64,000 nucleotides of DNA from Rhodovulum marinum (GTDB taxonomy: Bacteria; Pseudomonadota; Alphaproteobacteria; Rhodobacterales; Rhodobacteraceae), in the NCBI RefSeq assembly GCF_004343075.1, contig NZ_SLXP01000006.1, forward strand, positions 62,001-126,000. The letters run 5' to 3'. The position numbers and the translations under genes were made by a program. The notes under the pieces were generated by a model, which did no database searches, had not been told where the DNA came from, and saw only the letters and a list, made by a program, of their open reading frames with translations. Of this stretch, positions 36,141-45,299 are shown piece after piece (the stretch's first letter is position 1; the number at the start of each line of letters is the position of its first letter).

Positions 36141-37181
36141 ATGACCACCAGACGCAAGTTCCTCGCCACTGCGGGCGTCGGCGCGGCCGCGGGCCTCGCC
36201 GCCCCCGCCGTCCACGCCCAGTCCACCATCAAGTGGCGGATGCAGACCTATGCGGGCGCGGCCCTCGCCGAACACGTGGTGAAGCCCGCCATCGACAGCT
36301 TCAACAAGATCGCCGGCGACGAGATGCAGATCGAACTGTATTTCGCCGACCAGTTGGTGCCCACCGGGGAACTTTTCCGCGCCATGCAGATGGGCACCAT
36401 CGACGCGGTGCAGTCCGATGACGACTCGATGGCCTCGCCCACCGAAGTCACCGTGTTCGGCGGCTATTTCCCCTTCGCCTCGCGCTACTCGCTCGATGTG
36501 CCGGTGCTGTTCAACCAGTATGGCCTGAACGAGATCTGGGACGCCGAATATTCCAAGGTCGGCGTGAAACACATTTCGGCGGGCGCCTGGGATCCCTGCC
36601 ATTTCGCCACCAAGGACCCGATCAACAGCCTCGCCGACCTCAAGGGCAAGCGCGTCTTCACCTTCCCCACCGCGGGCCGCTTCTTGGCGCAGTTCGGCGT
36701 CGTGCCCGTCACCCTCCCGTGGGAGGATATAGAGGTCGCCGTGCAGACCGGCGAACTTGACGGCATCGCCTGGTCGGGCATCACCGAGGATTACACCGTC
36801 GGCTGGGCCGACGTGACCAACTACTTCCTGACGAACAACATTTCGGGCGCCTGGATCGGCCATTTCTTCGCCAACCAGGACCGCTGGAACGAGGTGCCGG
36901 AACGGCTTCAGGAACTGCTGAAGGTCTGCATGGAACAGTCGCACTACTACCGCCAGTGGTGGTATTGGGGCGGCGAGGCCAGCTTGCGCGTCAATGGCGA
37001 CAAGATGCAGCTCACCTCGATCCCCGACGAGGAATGGGACCAGGTCGAGGCCGCCGCCCAGAAATTCTGGGACGAGATCGCCGCCGAGTCCGAGACCAAG
37101 GCCCGCGTCGTCGAGATCTTCAAGCAGTATAACGCCGACATGGCCAAGGCCGGCCGGCCCTACCGCTACGGCAAGGCGTAA
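36141..37181 (+). CDS. dctP: TRAP transporter substrate-binding protein (DctP)
   Basis: 346 residues. N-terminal signal with a twin arginine (TTRRKFLATAGVGAAAGLAA) and cleavage near AVHAQS, so probably Tat-exported. The mature part starts TIKWRMQTYAG and is a TAXI/DctP-type periplasmic binding fold. The conserved carboxylate-binding arginine of DctP proteins could not be placed with confidence, so the ligand is not predicted. Start at 36141 is fixed by GGAGAGAGAG directly upstream. Confidence 0.93.
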   Translation: MTTRRKFLATAGVGAAAGLAAPAVHAQSTIKWRMQTYAGAALAEHVVKPAIDSFNKIAGDEMQIELYFADQLVPTGELFRAMQMGTIDAVQSDDDSMASPTEVTVFGGYFPFASRYSLDVPVLFNQYGLNEIWDAEYSKVGVKHISAGAWDPCHFATKDPINSLADLKGKRVFTFPTAGRFLAQFGVVPVTLPWEDIEVAVQTGELDGIAWSGITEDYTVGWADVTNYFLTNNISGAWIGHFFANQDRWNEVPERLQELLKVCMEQSHYYRQWWYWGGEASLRVNGDKMQLTSIPDEEWDQVEAAAQKFWDEIAAESETKARVVEIFKQYNADMAKAGRPYRYGKA

Positions 37182-37238
37182 CCGCGTCGGGGCGTCCCGC
37201 CCGGGGCGCCCCATTGACCCCAAGACCACGAGGCCCCG

Positions 37239-38606
37239 ATGCCCGGCAACCTGACCCTCGACGCCCTGACCGAACTGGTCGAACAGGGCGAGATCGACAC
37301 CGTCACCATGGCCCAGATCGACATGCAGGGCCGGCTGATGGGCAAGCGCTTCCATGCGCGCCACTTCCTAGATGCGGGCGTGCATGAAACCCATTCCTGC
37401 AACTACCTGCTGACCGTCGACCAGGAGATGGAGCCGGTGCCGGGCTTCAAGTCCGCAAGCTGGGCGCAGGGCTACGGCGACTACATGATGAAGCCGGACC
37501 TCTCGACCCTGCGCCTTGCCCCCTGGGCGCCCGGATCGGCGCTGGTGATCTGCGACACGCTCGATCACCACGGGGACCACCCCATCGCCGTCGCGCCCCG
37601 GTCTGTTCTCAAGGCCCAGCTTGCCCGGCTGGCGGACAAGGGCATGGTGTCCAAGACCGCGTCCGAGCTTGAATTCTACGTGTTCCGCGAAAGCTTCGAC
37701 CAGGTCCATGACAGCGGCTACCGCGCCCTGACGCCGACCAGCCCCTATAACGAGGATTACCACATCCTGACCACCGCCCGCGAAGAGGGCTTGATGCGTG
37801 CCGTCAGGAACGACCTCTATGCTGCTGGAATCCTGGTGGAAAACTCGAAGGGCGAAGCCTGGGCCGGGCAGCAAGAGATCAACGTGAAATACTCCGACGC
37901 ACTCGACAGCGCGGATATCCACACCATCACCAAGCACGCGGTCAAGGAAATCGCGCTTGCGCAAGGCACCGCCGTCACCTTCATGGCGAAATATGCCGAT
38001 GCGCCCGCCGGGTCCTCCTGCCACGTCCACCAGTCGCTGTGGTCCACGGACGGCACGCCGCTTTTCCTCGATGAGAACGACCCCCACGGCATGTCCGACA
38101 CGATGCGGTCCTACGTGGCGGGCCTTCTGAAATACGCCTCCGACTTCACCCTGTTCCTCGCCCCCAACATCAACAGCTACAAGCGCTACGTCGCGGGCAC
38201 CTTCGCGCCCACCAAGGCCGTCTGGTCGCGCGACAACCGCACCGCGGGCTACCGCCTCGTGGGCGAGAACACCAAGGCCATCCGCATCGAGAACCGCGTG
38301 GGCGGGGCCGACCTCAACCCCTATCTCGCCTATGCCGCCCAGATCGCGGCGGGGCTTGCGGGCATCGAGGAAGGGCTGGACCTGGAACCCGAATTCCGCG
38401 GCGACGCCTATACCGGCGAGGGCATCCGCGAGATCCCCAAGACCCTGCGCGACGCCCTTGCGGCCGCCGACGAATCCGCCATGCTGCGCGCGGCTTTCGG
38501 CGACGATGTGATCGACCATTACGTTCACGCCGCGCGCTGGGAGCAATCCGAATACGACCGCCGCGTCACCGATTGGGAACTGGCGCGCGGCTTCGAAAGG
38601 TCCTGA
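37239..38606 (+). CDS. Glutamine synthetase family gamma-glutamyl ligase
   Basis: 455 residues, GS catalytic fold: metal site in ASELEFYVFRE, GQQEINVKYSDAL, SSCHVHQSLW, and the arginine-containing KRYVAGTFAPTKAVWSRDN and AIRIENRVGGADLNPYLAYA. GS-like enzymes of this class (PuuA, IpuC, GlnA3/4) join glutamate to amines rather than to ammonia. Its place between a TRAP importer and aldehyde/alcohol dehydrogenases fits gamma-glutamylation of an imported amine or amino alcohol. Nitrogen assimilation GS is unlikely. Confidence 0.9.
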   Translation: MPGNLTLDALTELVEQGEIDTVTMAQIDMQGRLMGKRFHARHFLDAGVHETHSCNYLLTVDQEMEPVPGFKSASWAQGYGDYMMKPDLSTLRLAPWAPGSALVICDTLDHHGDHPIAVAPRSVLKAQLARLADKGMVSKTASELEFYVFRESFDQVHDSGYRALTPTSPYNEDYHILTTAREEGLMRAVRNDLYAAGILVENSKGEAWAGQQEINVKYSDALDSADIHTITKHAVKEIALAQGTAVTFMAKYADAPAGSSCHVHQSLWSTDGTPLFLDENDPHGMSDTMRSYVAGLLKYASDFTLFLAPNINSYKRYVAGTFAPTKAVWSRDNRTAGYRLVGENTKAIRIENRVGGADLNPYLAYAAQIAAGLAGIEEGLDLEPEFRGDAYTGEGIREIPKTLRDALAAADESAMLRAAFGDDVIDHYVHAARWEQSEYDRRVTDWELARGFERS

Positions 38607-38607
38607 C

Positions 38608-39987
38608 ATGACGGAAAGTCTGAAGTGCATCTCTCCCGTCGACGGGAGCGTCTATGCCGAGCGTGTGCTGCTGACCGGCGAAGAGGCCCGCGCCGCCGTG
38701 GCCCGCGCCCGTGCCGCGCAACCCGAATGGGCCGCGCGCCCTCTGGCCGAACGGGCCGAGATCGTGCGCCGCGCCGTCGCCATCATCGGCGAGGCCAATG
38801 ACGAGATCGTGCCGGAACTCGCCTGGCAGATGGGCCGCCCGGTCCGCTATGGCGGCGAATTCCGCGGCTTTCAGGAACGCGCGCTTTACATGGCCGACAT
38901 CGCCGAAGAGGCGCTGGCCGATATCGCCGTCGAGAACAGCCCCGGCTTCACCCGCTACATTCGCCGCGTGCCGCATGGGCTGGTGCTGGTCGTGGCGCCT
39001 TGGAACTACCCCTACATGACTGCGATCAACACCGTCGCGCCCGCGCTGATCGCCGGGAACGCGGTGATGCTGAAACATGCAAGCCAGACGCCCTTGGTCG
39101 GCGAACGCATCATCTGCGCCCTGCGCGACGCAGGCGTGCCCGACGACGTGGCCCAGAACGTGTTCCTGAGCCACGACACCACCTCCGCCCTGATCTCGGC
39201 CGGCGCCTTCGATTTCGTGAACTTCACCGGCTCCGTGGGCGGCGGCAAGGCCATCGAACGCGCCGCCGCGGGCACCTTCACCGGGCTGGGGCTGGAACTT
39301 GGCGGCAAGGATCCGGGCTATGTCATGGAGGATGCGGACCTGGACGCCGCCGCCGATGGCCTGATGGACGGGGCGATGTTCAATTCCGGCCAGTGCTGCT
39401 GCGGGATCGAGCGGATCTATGTGCAGGAAACCGTCTATGACGACTTCGTGCAGAAATGCGTGGATATCGTTTCCAAGGCGAAACTCGGCAACCCGCTTAA
39501 CCCAGACACCACCATGGGCCCGATGGCGCAGACCCGCTTCGCCGACCTGGTCCGCGCGCAAACCTCCGAGGCGATCGAGGCGGGCGCCAGGGCCCTGATC
39601 GACCCTACGCTCTTCCCCGAGGATGGCGGCGCCTACCTGATGCCCCAGATCCTCGTCGACGTGAGCCATTCCATGCGCGTCATGCGCGAGGAAAGCTTCG
39701 GCCCCGTGGTCGGCATCATGCGCGTCAAGGACGACGCGGAAGCCATTGCGATGATGAACGATTCCGAGTTCGGTCTGACCGCCTCACTCTGGACCGTCGA
39801 TCCCGACCGCGCGCGCCGGGTGGGCGATGCCATCGAGACCGGCACGGTGTTCATGAACCGCTGCGACTACCTCGACCCGGCGCTCTGCTGGACCGGGTGC
39901 AAGAACACCGGCCGCGGCGCGGGGCTGTCGGTGCTGGGCTACCACGCGCTGACCCGACCGAAATCCTACCACTTCAAGAAGGTTTGA
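38608..39987 (+). CDS. Aldehyde dehydrogenase family protein
   Basis: 459 residues, NAD(P)-dependent ALDH. Seen: VAPWNYPYMTAINTVAPALI (cofactor site), NFTGSVGGGKAIERAA, the glutamate in GLELGGKDPGYVMED and the catalytic cysteine in NSGQCCCGIERIYV. Begins one base after the ligase stop. In the proposed pathway it oxidises a gamma-glutamyl aminoaldehyde to the acid. Confidence 0.93.
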   Translation: MTESLKCISPVDGSVYAERVLLTGEEARAAVARARAAQPEWAARPLAERAEIVRRAVAIIGEANDEIVPELAWQMGRPVRYGGEFRGFQERALYMADIAEEALADIAVENSPGFTRYIRRVPHGLVLVVAPWNYPYMTAINTVAPALIAGNAVMLKHASQTPLVGERIICALRDAGVPDDVAQNVFLSHDTTSALISAGAFDFVNFTGSVGGGKAIERAAAGTFTGLGLELGGKDPGYVMEDADLDAAADGLMDGAMFNSGQCCCGIERIYVQETVYDDFVQKCVDIVSKAKLGNPLNPDTTMGPMAQTRFADLVRAQTSEAIEAGARALIDPTLFPEDGGAYLMPQILVDVSHSMRVMREESFGPVVGIMRVKDDAEAIAMMNDSEFGLTASLWTVDPDRARRVGDAIETGTVFMNRCDYLDPALCWTGCKNTGRGAGLSVLGYHALTRPKSYHFKKV

Positions 39988-39990
39988 GTG

Positions 39991-41136
39991 ATGAACCTCA
40001 CCGCCAACTGGTCCTACCCCACCACCGTCCGCTTCGGGGCAGGGCGTATCTCGGAACTGCCCGAGGCCTGCATCGCGGCCGGTATCCGCAAGCCGCTGCT
40101 CGTCACCGACCGCGGCCTTGCGCAACTGCCGATCACGCAACAGGCGCTGGAGGTCCTCGACAAGGCGGGGCTGGGCCGCGCGATCTTCTCGGAAGTCGAC
40201 CCCAACCCCACCGAGAAGAACCTCGAAGCGGGCCTTGCCGTCTACCGCGCGGGCGGCCATGACGGGGTGATCGCCTTTGGCGGCGGCTCCGGGCTCGACC
40301 TCGGCAAATGCGTGGCCTTCATGGCCGGGCAATCACGGCCCGTCTGGGATTTCGAGGATGTGGGCGACTGGTGGACCCGCGCCGATGCCGACGCCATCGC
40401 CCCCATCGTTGCCGTGCCCACGACTGCCGGCACGGGGTCCGAGGTGGGCCGGGCGGGCGTCCTGACCAACAGTGAAACCCACGAGAAAAAGATCATCTTC
40501 CACCCCAAGATGCTGCCCGCGGTGGTGATCTGCGACCCTGAACTGACCGTCGGCATGCCCCCCGCGATCACCGCAGGCACCGGCATGGACGCCTTCGCGC
40601 ATTGTCTCGAGGCCTATTCCTCGCCCTTCTATCACCCGATGAGCCAGGGCATCGCGCTGGAAGGCATGCGGCTTGTGAAAGAAAACCTGTTACGTGCTTA
40701 CAACGACGGTAGCGATATCGAGGCACGCGCGCAGATGATGTCGGCGGCCGCGATGGGGGCGGTGGCGTTCCAGAAGGGGCTGGGCGCTATCCACGCGCTG
40801 TCCCACCCGATCGGCGCGCATTTCGGAACCCATCACGGCACGACGAATGCCGTCGTCATGCCCGCCGTGTTGCGGTTCAACCGCCCGGCCATCGAAGATC
40901 GGATCGCACGCGCTGCGGCCTATCTTGGTATCCCGGGCGGGTTCGACGGCTTCTATGACTTTTTTGGGAAACTGAACGCGGAACTGGGCATTCCGGCTGA
41001 CCTGACGGCGCTCGGGGTGACCGATCCTGATCTGGACGTGCTGGTCGCTTCGGCATTGGCCGATCCCAGCGCCGGTGGCAACCCGGTGGAACTGACCGCC
41101 GAGAACACGCGCAAGCTCTTCGAGGAGTGCCTTTAG
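39991..41136 (+). CDS. Iron-containing alcohol dehydrogenase
   Basis: 381 residues of the group III Fe-ADH family: GGGSGLDLGKCVAFMA (NAD binding), TTAGTGSEVGRAGVL, and metal ligands in GTGMDAFAHCLEAY and HALSHPIGAHFGTHHG. It should oxidise an alcohol group to the aldehyde used by the preceding enzyme. ATG at 39991 preferred over the adjacent GTG at 39988. The C-terminal third returns to the codon style of the core genome, whereas the first part is strongly C-ending. Confidence 0.92.
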   Translation: MNLTANWSYPTTVRFGAGRISELPEACIAAGIRKPLLVTDRGLAQLPITQQALEVLDKAGLGRAIFSEVDPNPTEKNLEAGLAVYRAGGHDGVIAFGGGSGLDLGKCVAFMAGQSRPVWDFEDVGDWWTRADADAIAPIVAVPTTAGTGSEVGRAGVLTNSETHEKKIIFHPKMLPAVVICDPELTVGMPPAITAGTGMDAFAHCLEAYSSPFYHPMSQGIALEGMRLVKENLLRAYNDGSDIEARAQMMSAAAMGAVAFQKGLGAIHALSHPIGAHFGTHHGTTNAVVMPAVLRFNRPAIEDRIARAAAYLGIPGGFDGFYDFFGKLNAELGIPADLTALGVTDPDLDVLVASALADPSAGGNPVELTAENTRKLFEECL

Positions 41137-41176
41137 GGAACGGGCTTTGGGGCGCGCGCGCGCACGGCGTGCGCCC

Positions 41177-41971
41177 CTAGCTGCGCCAGTCCAGCAGCCG
41201 CCGCTCTGCCCAGCCGATGGCCGAACTGGTCGCCACGCCCAGCGCCGACAGGATTACCACCCCCGCGAAAAGCCGCTCCAGGTCGTAAAGCGATCCGGCC
41301 TGCAGGATATAGGAGCCGATCCCGTATTCCGCGCCCAGCATCTCTGCTGCGACCAGCAAGATGATCCCGATGGCAAGACTGACCCTTAGGCCAGACAGGA
41401 TGCCGGGTAAGGCCCCGGGCATCACTATCTTGCGCACGATCGACGCCCAGGACAGGCCAAAGCTTTGCCCCATGCGGATCAGCGTCCGGTCGACATTGTC
41501 GACCGCGCCATAGGTCGCGACCACCGTAGGGGTGAAGGTGCCCAGCGCGATCAGTGCATATTTGGACCCCTCGTCGATGCCGAACCAGATCACGAACAGC
41601 GGCAGCAGCGCGATCTTGGGGATTGGAAAAAGGGCTGCGATCAGCGGAATCAGCCCCGCACGGATCAGGCTGAACAGCCCGATCAGAACGCCCACGCCAA
41701 TGCCGGCGCTGATCCCCAGCGCCGCGCCCACGACCAACCGGCTGAGCGAGGGGGCGAGATGGGTCCAGAGCATCCCGGAATGTGCAAGGTTCAACAGCGT
41801 CGCGCCGACATCAGAAGGGCGGGGCAGGGTAAGCGACGAGATCCAGCCTGTGCGGGTGCCCCACTCGGCCAGTGCGATCAATAGGACGAAGACGGCAAGC
41901 CCCACGCCACGGACGCGGCCGGGCCGGAAGCCGCCGCCGCGGAACGGGACCGGGCGCCCGGCGTCAGCCAT
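41177..41971 (-). CDS. ABC transporter permease (SsuC/TauC type)
   Basis: 264 residues, about six membrane helices, binding-protein-dependent permease with the EAA-type loop GQSFGLSWASIVRKIVMPGA. Belongs to the nitrate/sulfonate/taurine-type importers. It overlaps the ATPase gene by eight bases. Confidence 0.93.
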   Translation of the reverse strand: MADAGRPVPFRGGGFRPGRVRGVGLAVFVLLIALAEWGTRTGWISSLTLPRPSDVGATLLNLAHSGMLWTHLAPSLSRLVVGAALGISAGIGVGVLIGLFSLIRAGLIPLIAALFPIPKIALLPLFVIWFGIDEGSKYALIALGTFTPTVVATYGAVDNVDRTLIRMGQSFGLSWASIVRKIVMPGALPGILSGLRVSLAIGIILLVAAEMLGAEYGIGSYILQAGSLYDLERLFAGVVILSALGVATSSAIGWAERRLLDWRS

Positions 41972-42731
41972 GCTGCAACTCCATATCTGCGGCAGCCGCC
42001 TGGTCGCGCATCAGTTTCCAGAGCCGTGCCTTGTGTGCCTCGAGCACAGGGTCGCCGTCGCACCGTGCCTCCAGCGGCATGTCGATCTCGACGATCTCGC
42101 GGATCATGCCCGGCCGGCGCGACAGCACTACGATCCGGTGGCCGAGCCGCACCGCCTCGGCCAGGTTGTGTGTGACATAGACCGCGGTGAACGGGGCCCG
42201 CGTCCAGAGCGTTACGAGGTCATCCATCAAGAGTTCGCGCGTCTGCGCATCCAGAGCCGACAGCGGTTCGTCCATCAGCATCACCGCGGGATTGACCGCC
42301 AGCGCGCGGGCGATGGCCACGCGCTGTTTCATGCCGCCGGACAACTGCCGCGGCCAAGCGGCGCGGAACTCGGACAGCTTGGTGCGCGTCAGCACGTCTG
42401 AAATGAGTTCGGCCTTCTGCGCACGGCTCAGCGGGTGATCCTCCAGAGCCAGCGAGATGTTCCCTTCAACAGATCGCCACGGCAGCAACGCGAAATCCTG
42501 AAATACGAAGGTCAGCGGGTTCAGGCAGCCTTCGGGCGGGGCGCCACGATGCAGGACCGTACCAGAAGAAGGCATTTCCAGCCCGCCGATCATCCGCAGC
42601 AGCGTGGATTTCCCACAGCCTGACGGCCCGACGATGCACAGGATACGCCCGCCCGGGATGTCGAGCGAGATGTCACGCAGCACCTCGACGGTGCCATAGC
42701 GATGGGAAACGCTGGAAACGGTAAGGTCCAT
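41964..42731 (-). CDS. ABC transporter ATP-binding protein (SsuB/TauB type)
   Basis: 255 residues. Walker A GPSGCGKSTLLRM, signature LSGGMKQRVAIARAL, Walker B PAVMLMDEPLSALDAQTR, H-loop YVTHNLAEAVRLG. Typical of the sulfonate/nitrate/taurine subfamily. Encoded between the binding protein and permease genes. Confidence 0.95.
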   Translation of the reverse strand: MDLTVSSVSHRYGTVEVLRDISLDIPGGRILCIVGPSGCGKSTLLRMIGGLEMPSSGTVLHRGAPPEGCLNPLTFVFQDFALLPWRSVEGNISLALEDHPLSRAQKAELISDVLTRTKLSEFRAAWPRQLSGGMKQRVAIARALAVNPAVMLMDEPLSALDAQTRELLMDDLVTLWTRAPFTAVYVTHNLAEAVRLGHRIVVLSRRPGMIREIVEIDMPLEARCDGDPVLEAHKARLWKLMRDQAAAADMELQHG

Positions 42732-42769
42732 GGGGTAGGAGCCGGGTCAGGATGCGGCCCGGCGTCAAC

Positions 42770-43783
42770 TCAGACGATGGGAACGTATGACGGGTCGACC
42801 AGCGTCTCGGCGGTGATCGAGTCCTTGATCAGCCCCTCGGCCTTGAACCAGCCGAGCTGGTCCTCGACCGAACCCATGTTCAGTGCCGCATCCTTGTTGA
42901 TCCGCATCGCGCCGTTGACGATGCCGGGCTTGGCGGCCTCGTACGCCTTGTCAGTGTAGACGTATTTGTGGATCAGCCGCACCATCTCTTCGGCGGCCTC
43001 GTCGCCCGCGGTCCGGTCCACCAGCGCCGCGTTGAAATCGTCGGCACCCCTGGCGAAGGCGCGCAGGAAGGCCTGGGTCTTCTCGCGTTCGCCCGCGGCG
43101 GTCGAAGCCGAGGTGAAGACGGTCGTGACCTGATAGTCGGGGATGTAGTCGGCCACGTTCCCGATGATCTGCACCGCGCCTGCGGCCGCCAGCGGCTTGG
43201 CGATGTGGGGTACGATCGTCCAGGCGTCGATCTGCCCGGATTTCAGCGCGCCGATTACCGCGGGCACCTTTTGCAGCGGCTTGTAGGTCAGGGTGGCGCC
43301 TTCGGCAGCGGCGATCTTCGCGCCCATGTAGTGGAACGAGGACCCCGCTTGTGTGATGCCGAAGCTCTTGCCGTCGAGCCCGGCCGGGCTGGTAAGCCCG
43401 GCCTCATAGGCGGCGTTCGATGCCAGGATCTTCTGCCCGTCGATGCCCTTCTCTTCGGACAGCGCACCGCCGATCACCTTGGTTGCGCCCTTTTCGGCCA
43501 GCGAGATCAGCCCGCCCGAGATCGCCGTCACGGCGTAATCGGCGTCACCCGAGGCGATGGCAACGGCCATTGGCTGGGCGGCCTGGAAGAACTTGAACTC
43601 CACGTCCAAGCCTTCTGCGGCGAAATAACCGCGCTCGTAGGCGACGAAACTTGCGGCATGGCTGGTGAAGCGCAGCGCACCGACGGTCAGTTTCGTCTGC
43701 GCCAGCGCCGGGCGGGCCATCAGCGGCAGGGTGGCGGCGGCGCCCATGGCGCCAAGTGCGCCGCGGCGGGTGAAATCTGTCAT
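42770..43783 (-). CDS. ABC transporter substrate-binding protein (NMT1/SsuA-like)
   Basis: 337 residues with a Tat-like signal (TRRGALGAMGAAATLPLMAR, cleavage near ALAQ). The mature part starts TKLTVGALRFTSHAASFVAYE and has the NMT1/SsuA fold with AIASGDADYAVTAISGG. Ligand unknown; such proteins bind aromatic acids, sulfonates, nitrate or thiamine precursors. GGAGG lies just before the ATG. Confidence 0.92.
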   Translation of the reverse strand: MTDFTRRGALGAMGAAATLPLMARPALAQTKLTVGALRFTSHAASFVAYERGYFAAEGLDVEFKFFQAAQPMAVAIASGDADYAVTAISGGLISLAEKGATKVIGGALSEEKGIDGQKILASNAAYEAGLTSPAGLDGKSFGITQAGSSFHYMGAKIAAAEGATLTYKPLQKVPAVIGALKSGQIDAWTIVPHIAKPLAAAGAVQIIGNVADYIPDYQVTTVFTSASTAAGEREKTQAFLRAFARGADDFNAALVDRTAGDEAAEEMVRLIHKYVYTDKAYEAAKPGIVNGAMRINKDAALNMGSVEDQLGWFKAEGLIKDSITAETLVDPSYVPIV

Positions 43784-43867
43784 GGCTTTCCTCCTTGGCA
43801 GCGTTCGCCTTTTGCGGCGCAGCTTTTCAGACAGCGCGGGGGAAGGGAAGGGGAAAGGGCGCCGTGT

Positions 43868-44839
43868 TCAGGGGATCAGCACCGTAGCCCCGGTCGTCGC
43901 GCGCCCTTCCAGCGCGCGGTGCGCTTCGGCGGTTTCGGCCAGCGGCCAGGTCTGGCCCACGCGGGGCGTCAGGGTGGCCGCCTCGATAGCGTCGAACAGT
44001 TCGACGGCGCGGGTGCGCAGTTCGGCCGCATCCGCGATGAAGTCGAACAACACGGGGCGTGTGGCAGACAGGCTACCCTTGGCGAGGTCGGAGATACGGA
44101 ACGCGTCCAATGTTCCCGAGGATTGCCCGAAATTGACGAACATTCCCCGTTTTTTCAGGCAGGCGAGAGAACCGCGCCAGGTGTCGCGCCCGACGCTGTC
44201 ATAGACCGCGTCGACGCCCTCACCATCGGTCGCGTCCATGACGGAGGACACGAAATCGTCCGCGCGATAGTCGATCACCCGGTCAAAGCCATGCGCTCGG
44301 GCCAGCCCGACCTTCTCGGACACGCCGGCGGTGCCGATGGCCCGCACGCCGCGCGCCGCGAGCCATTGCCCCAACAACAGGCCCACACCGCCGGCCGCTG
44401 CGTGGACCAGCACGGTTTGACCCTCGCGAACCGCGAAGCTGTCATTGATTAGGTAATGCGCGGTCAGCCCCTTGAGCATGACACTGGCGGCGATCTCGTC
44501 GGGCACGCCATCGGGCAGCTTGACCAGACGGTCGGCGGGGATCGTGCGCGCGGTGCAACAGGCGCCGTTCGGCGTGGTATAGGCCACACGGTCTCCGGCT
44601 GCGAATCCTTCCACGCCTGAACCCAGCGCCTCGACGATCCCCGCGGCCTCTCCGCCAGGGATCAGGATATCGCCCGGCCAGGGATAGAGGCCCGAGCGGA
44701 AATAGGTGTCGATGAAGTTCAACCCAACGGCGGTATGGCGCACCAGCACCTCGCCGTCGTCGGGGGCGTGAACGGGCCACTCCACCCAGTCCAGAACTTC
44801 GGGGCCGCCGGGCTCGCGGGCGATGATCGCGTGGTCCAT
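43868..44839 (-). CDS. Quinone oxidoreductase, zinc-independent MDR family
   Basis: 323 residues, medium-chain dehydrogenase/reductase. N-terminal ARGNPEGGPEV-like opening (AREPGGPEVLDWVEWP), VGLNFIDTYFRSGLYP and the NADPH-binding LVHAAAGGVGLLLGQWLA motif identify the QOR branch without catalytic zinc. It starts 3 bases after the AhpD-like gene and may reduce an alpha,beta-unsaturated or quinoid intermediate of the pathway. Confidence 0.92.
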   Translation of the reverse strand: MDHAIIAREPGGPEVLDWVEWPVHAPDDGEVLVRHTAVGLNFIDTYFRSGLYPWPGDILIPGGEAAGIVEALGSGVEGFAAGDRVAYTTPNGACCTARTIPADRLVKLPDGVPDEIAASVMLKGLTAHYLINDSFAVREGQTVLVHAAAGGVGLLLGQWLAARGVRAIGTAGVSEKVGLARAHGFDRVIDYRADDFVSSVMDATDGEGVDAVYDSVGRDTWRGSLACLKKRGMFVNFGQSSGTLDAFRISDLAKGSLSATRPVLFDFIADAAELRTRAVELFDAIEAATLTPRVGQTWPLAETAEAHRALEGRATTGATVLIP

Positions 44840-44842
44840 TGG

Positions 44843-45247
44843 TTATGCCTTGAATTCGGGATCGACCGGCACCTGCAACGCGGTCACCAGGGCATTGGTG
44901 GTCGCGGCCAACCCTACCACCGCAAGCAGATCCTCGTACTGCGCGTCGGTCATGCCCTTTGCGCGCGCGGAGGCGGTGTGGGAATGGACGCAATATTCGC
45001 AGCCGTTCGCAATCGAGACCGCCATGTAGAGCATCTCTTTTACCAACGGATCCAAGGCGCTTTCGCGTGCCATCACCTGTTTGACCTGGGCCCAGGTCGA
45101 TTCCAGCACGGCAGGCTGGTTGGCGAGCGCGCGCCAGACATTGTTGACGAAGTCGGTCTTGCGGGTGGCGCGGATGTCGTCGAACACCGCCTTGACGCAC
45201 GGGTCCGCCTCGGCCTCCGCGTCGGTCCAGATTTTCACCGTGGCCAT
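44843..45247 (-). CDS. Carboxymuconolactone decarboxylase / AhpD-like protein
   Basis: 134 residues, CMD-family helical domain with the redox motif [16 protein letters not shown] (CxxC and His). Such proteins act as peroxidase partners or decarboxylases. The true start is the ATG at 45247, with GGAGGC upstream; the long in-frame ORF running to 45598 is a chance extension through the cyclase gene. Located between the cyclase and the quinone oxidoreductase. Confidence 0.88.
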   Translation of the reverse strand: MATVKIWTDAEAEADPCVKAVFDDIRATRKTDFVNNVWRALANQPAVLESTWAQVKQVMARESALDPLVKEMLYMAVSIANGCEYCVHSHTASARAKGMTDAQYEDLLAVVGLAATTNALVTALQVPVDPEFKA

Positions 45248-45299
45248 GGGGCCTCCTTGGTGCGTGGGTTGTGCCCCGGGGATACTGGCGCGCGCGCCG

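Noticed and set aside
42968-44452. 494-residue plus-strand ORF
   Set aside because: Antisense to the binding protein and quinone oxidoreductase genes; Gly/Arg-rich translation.
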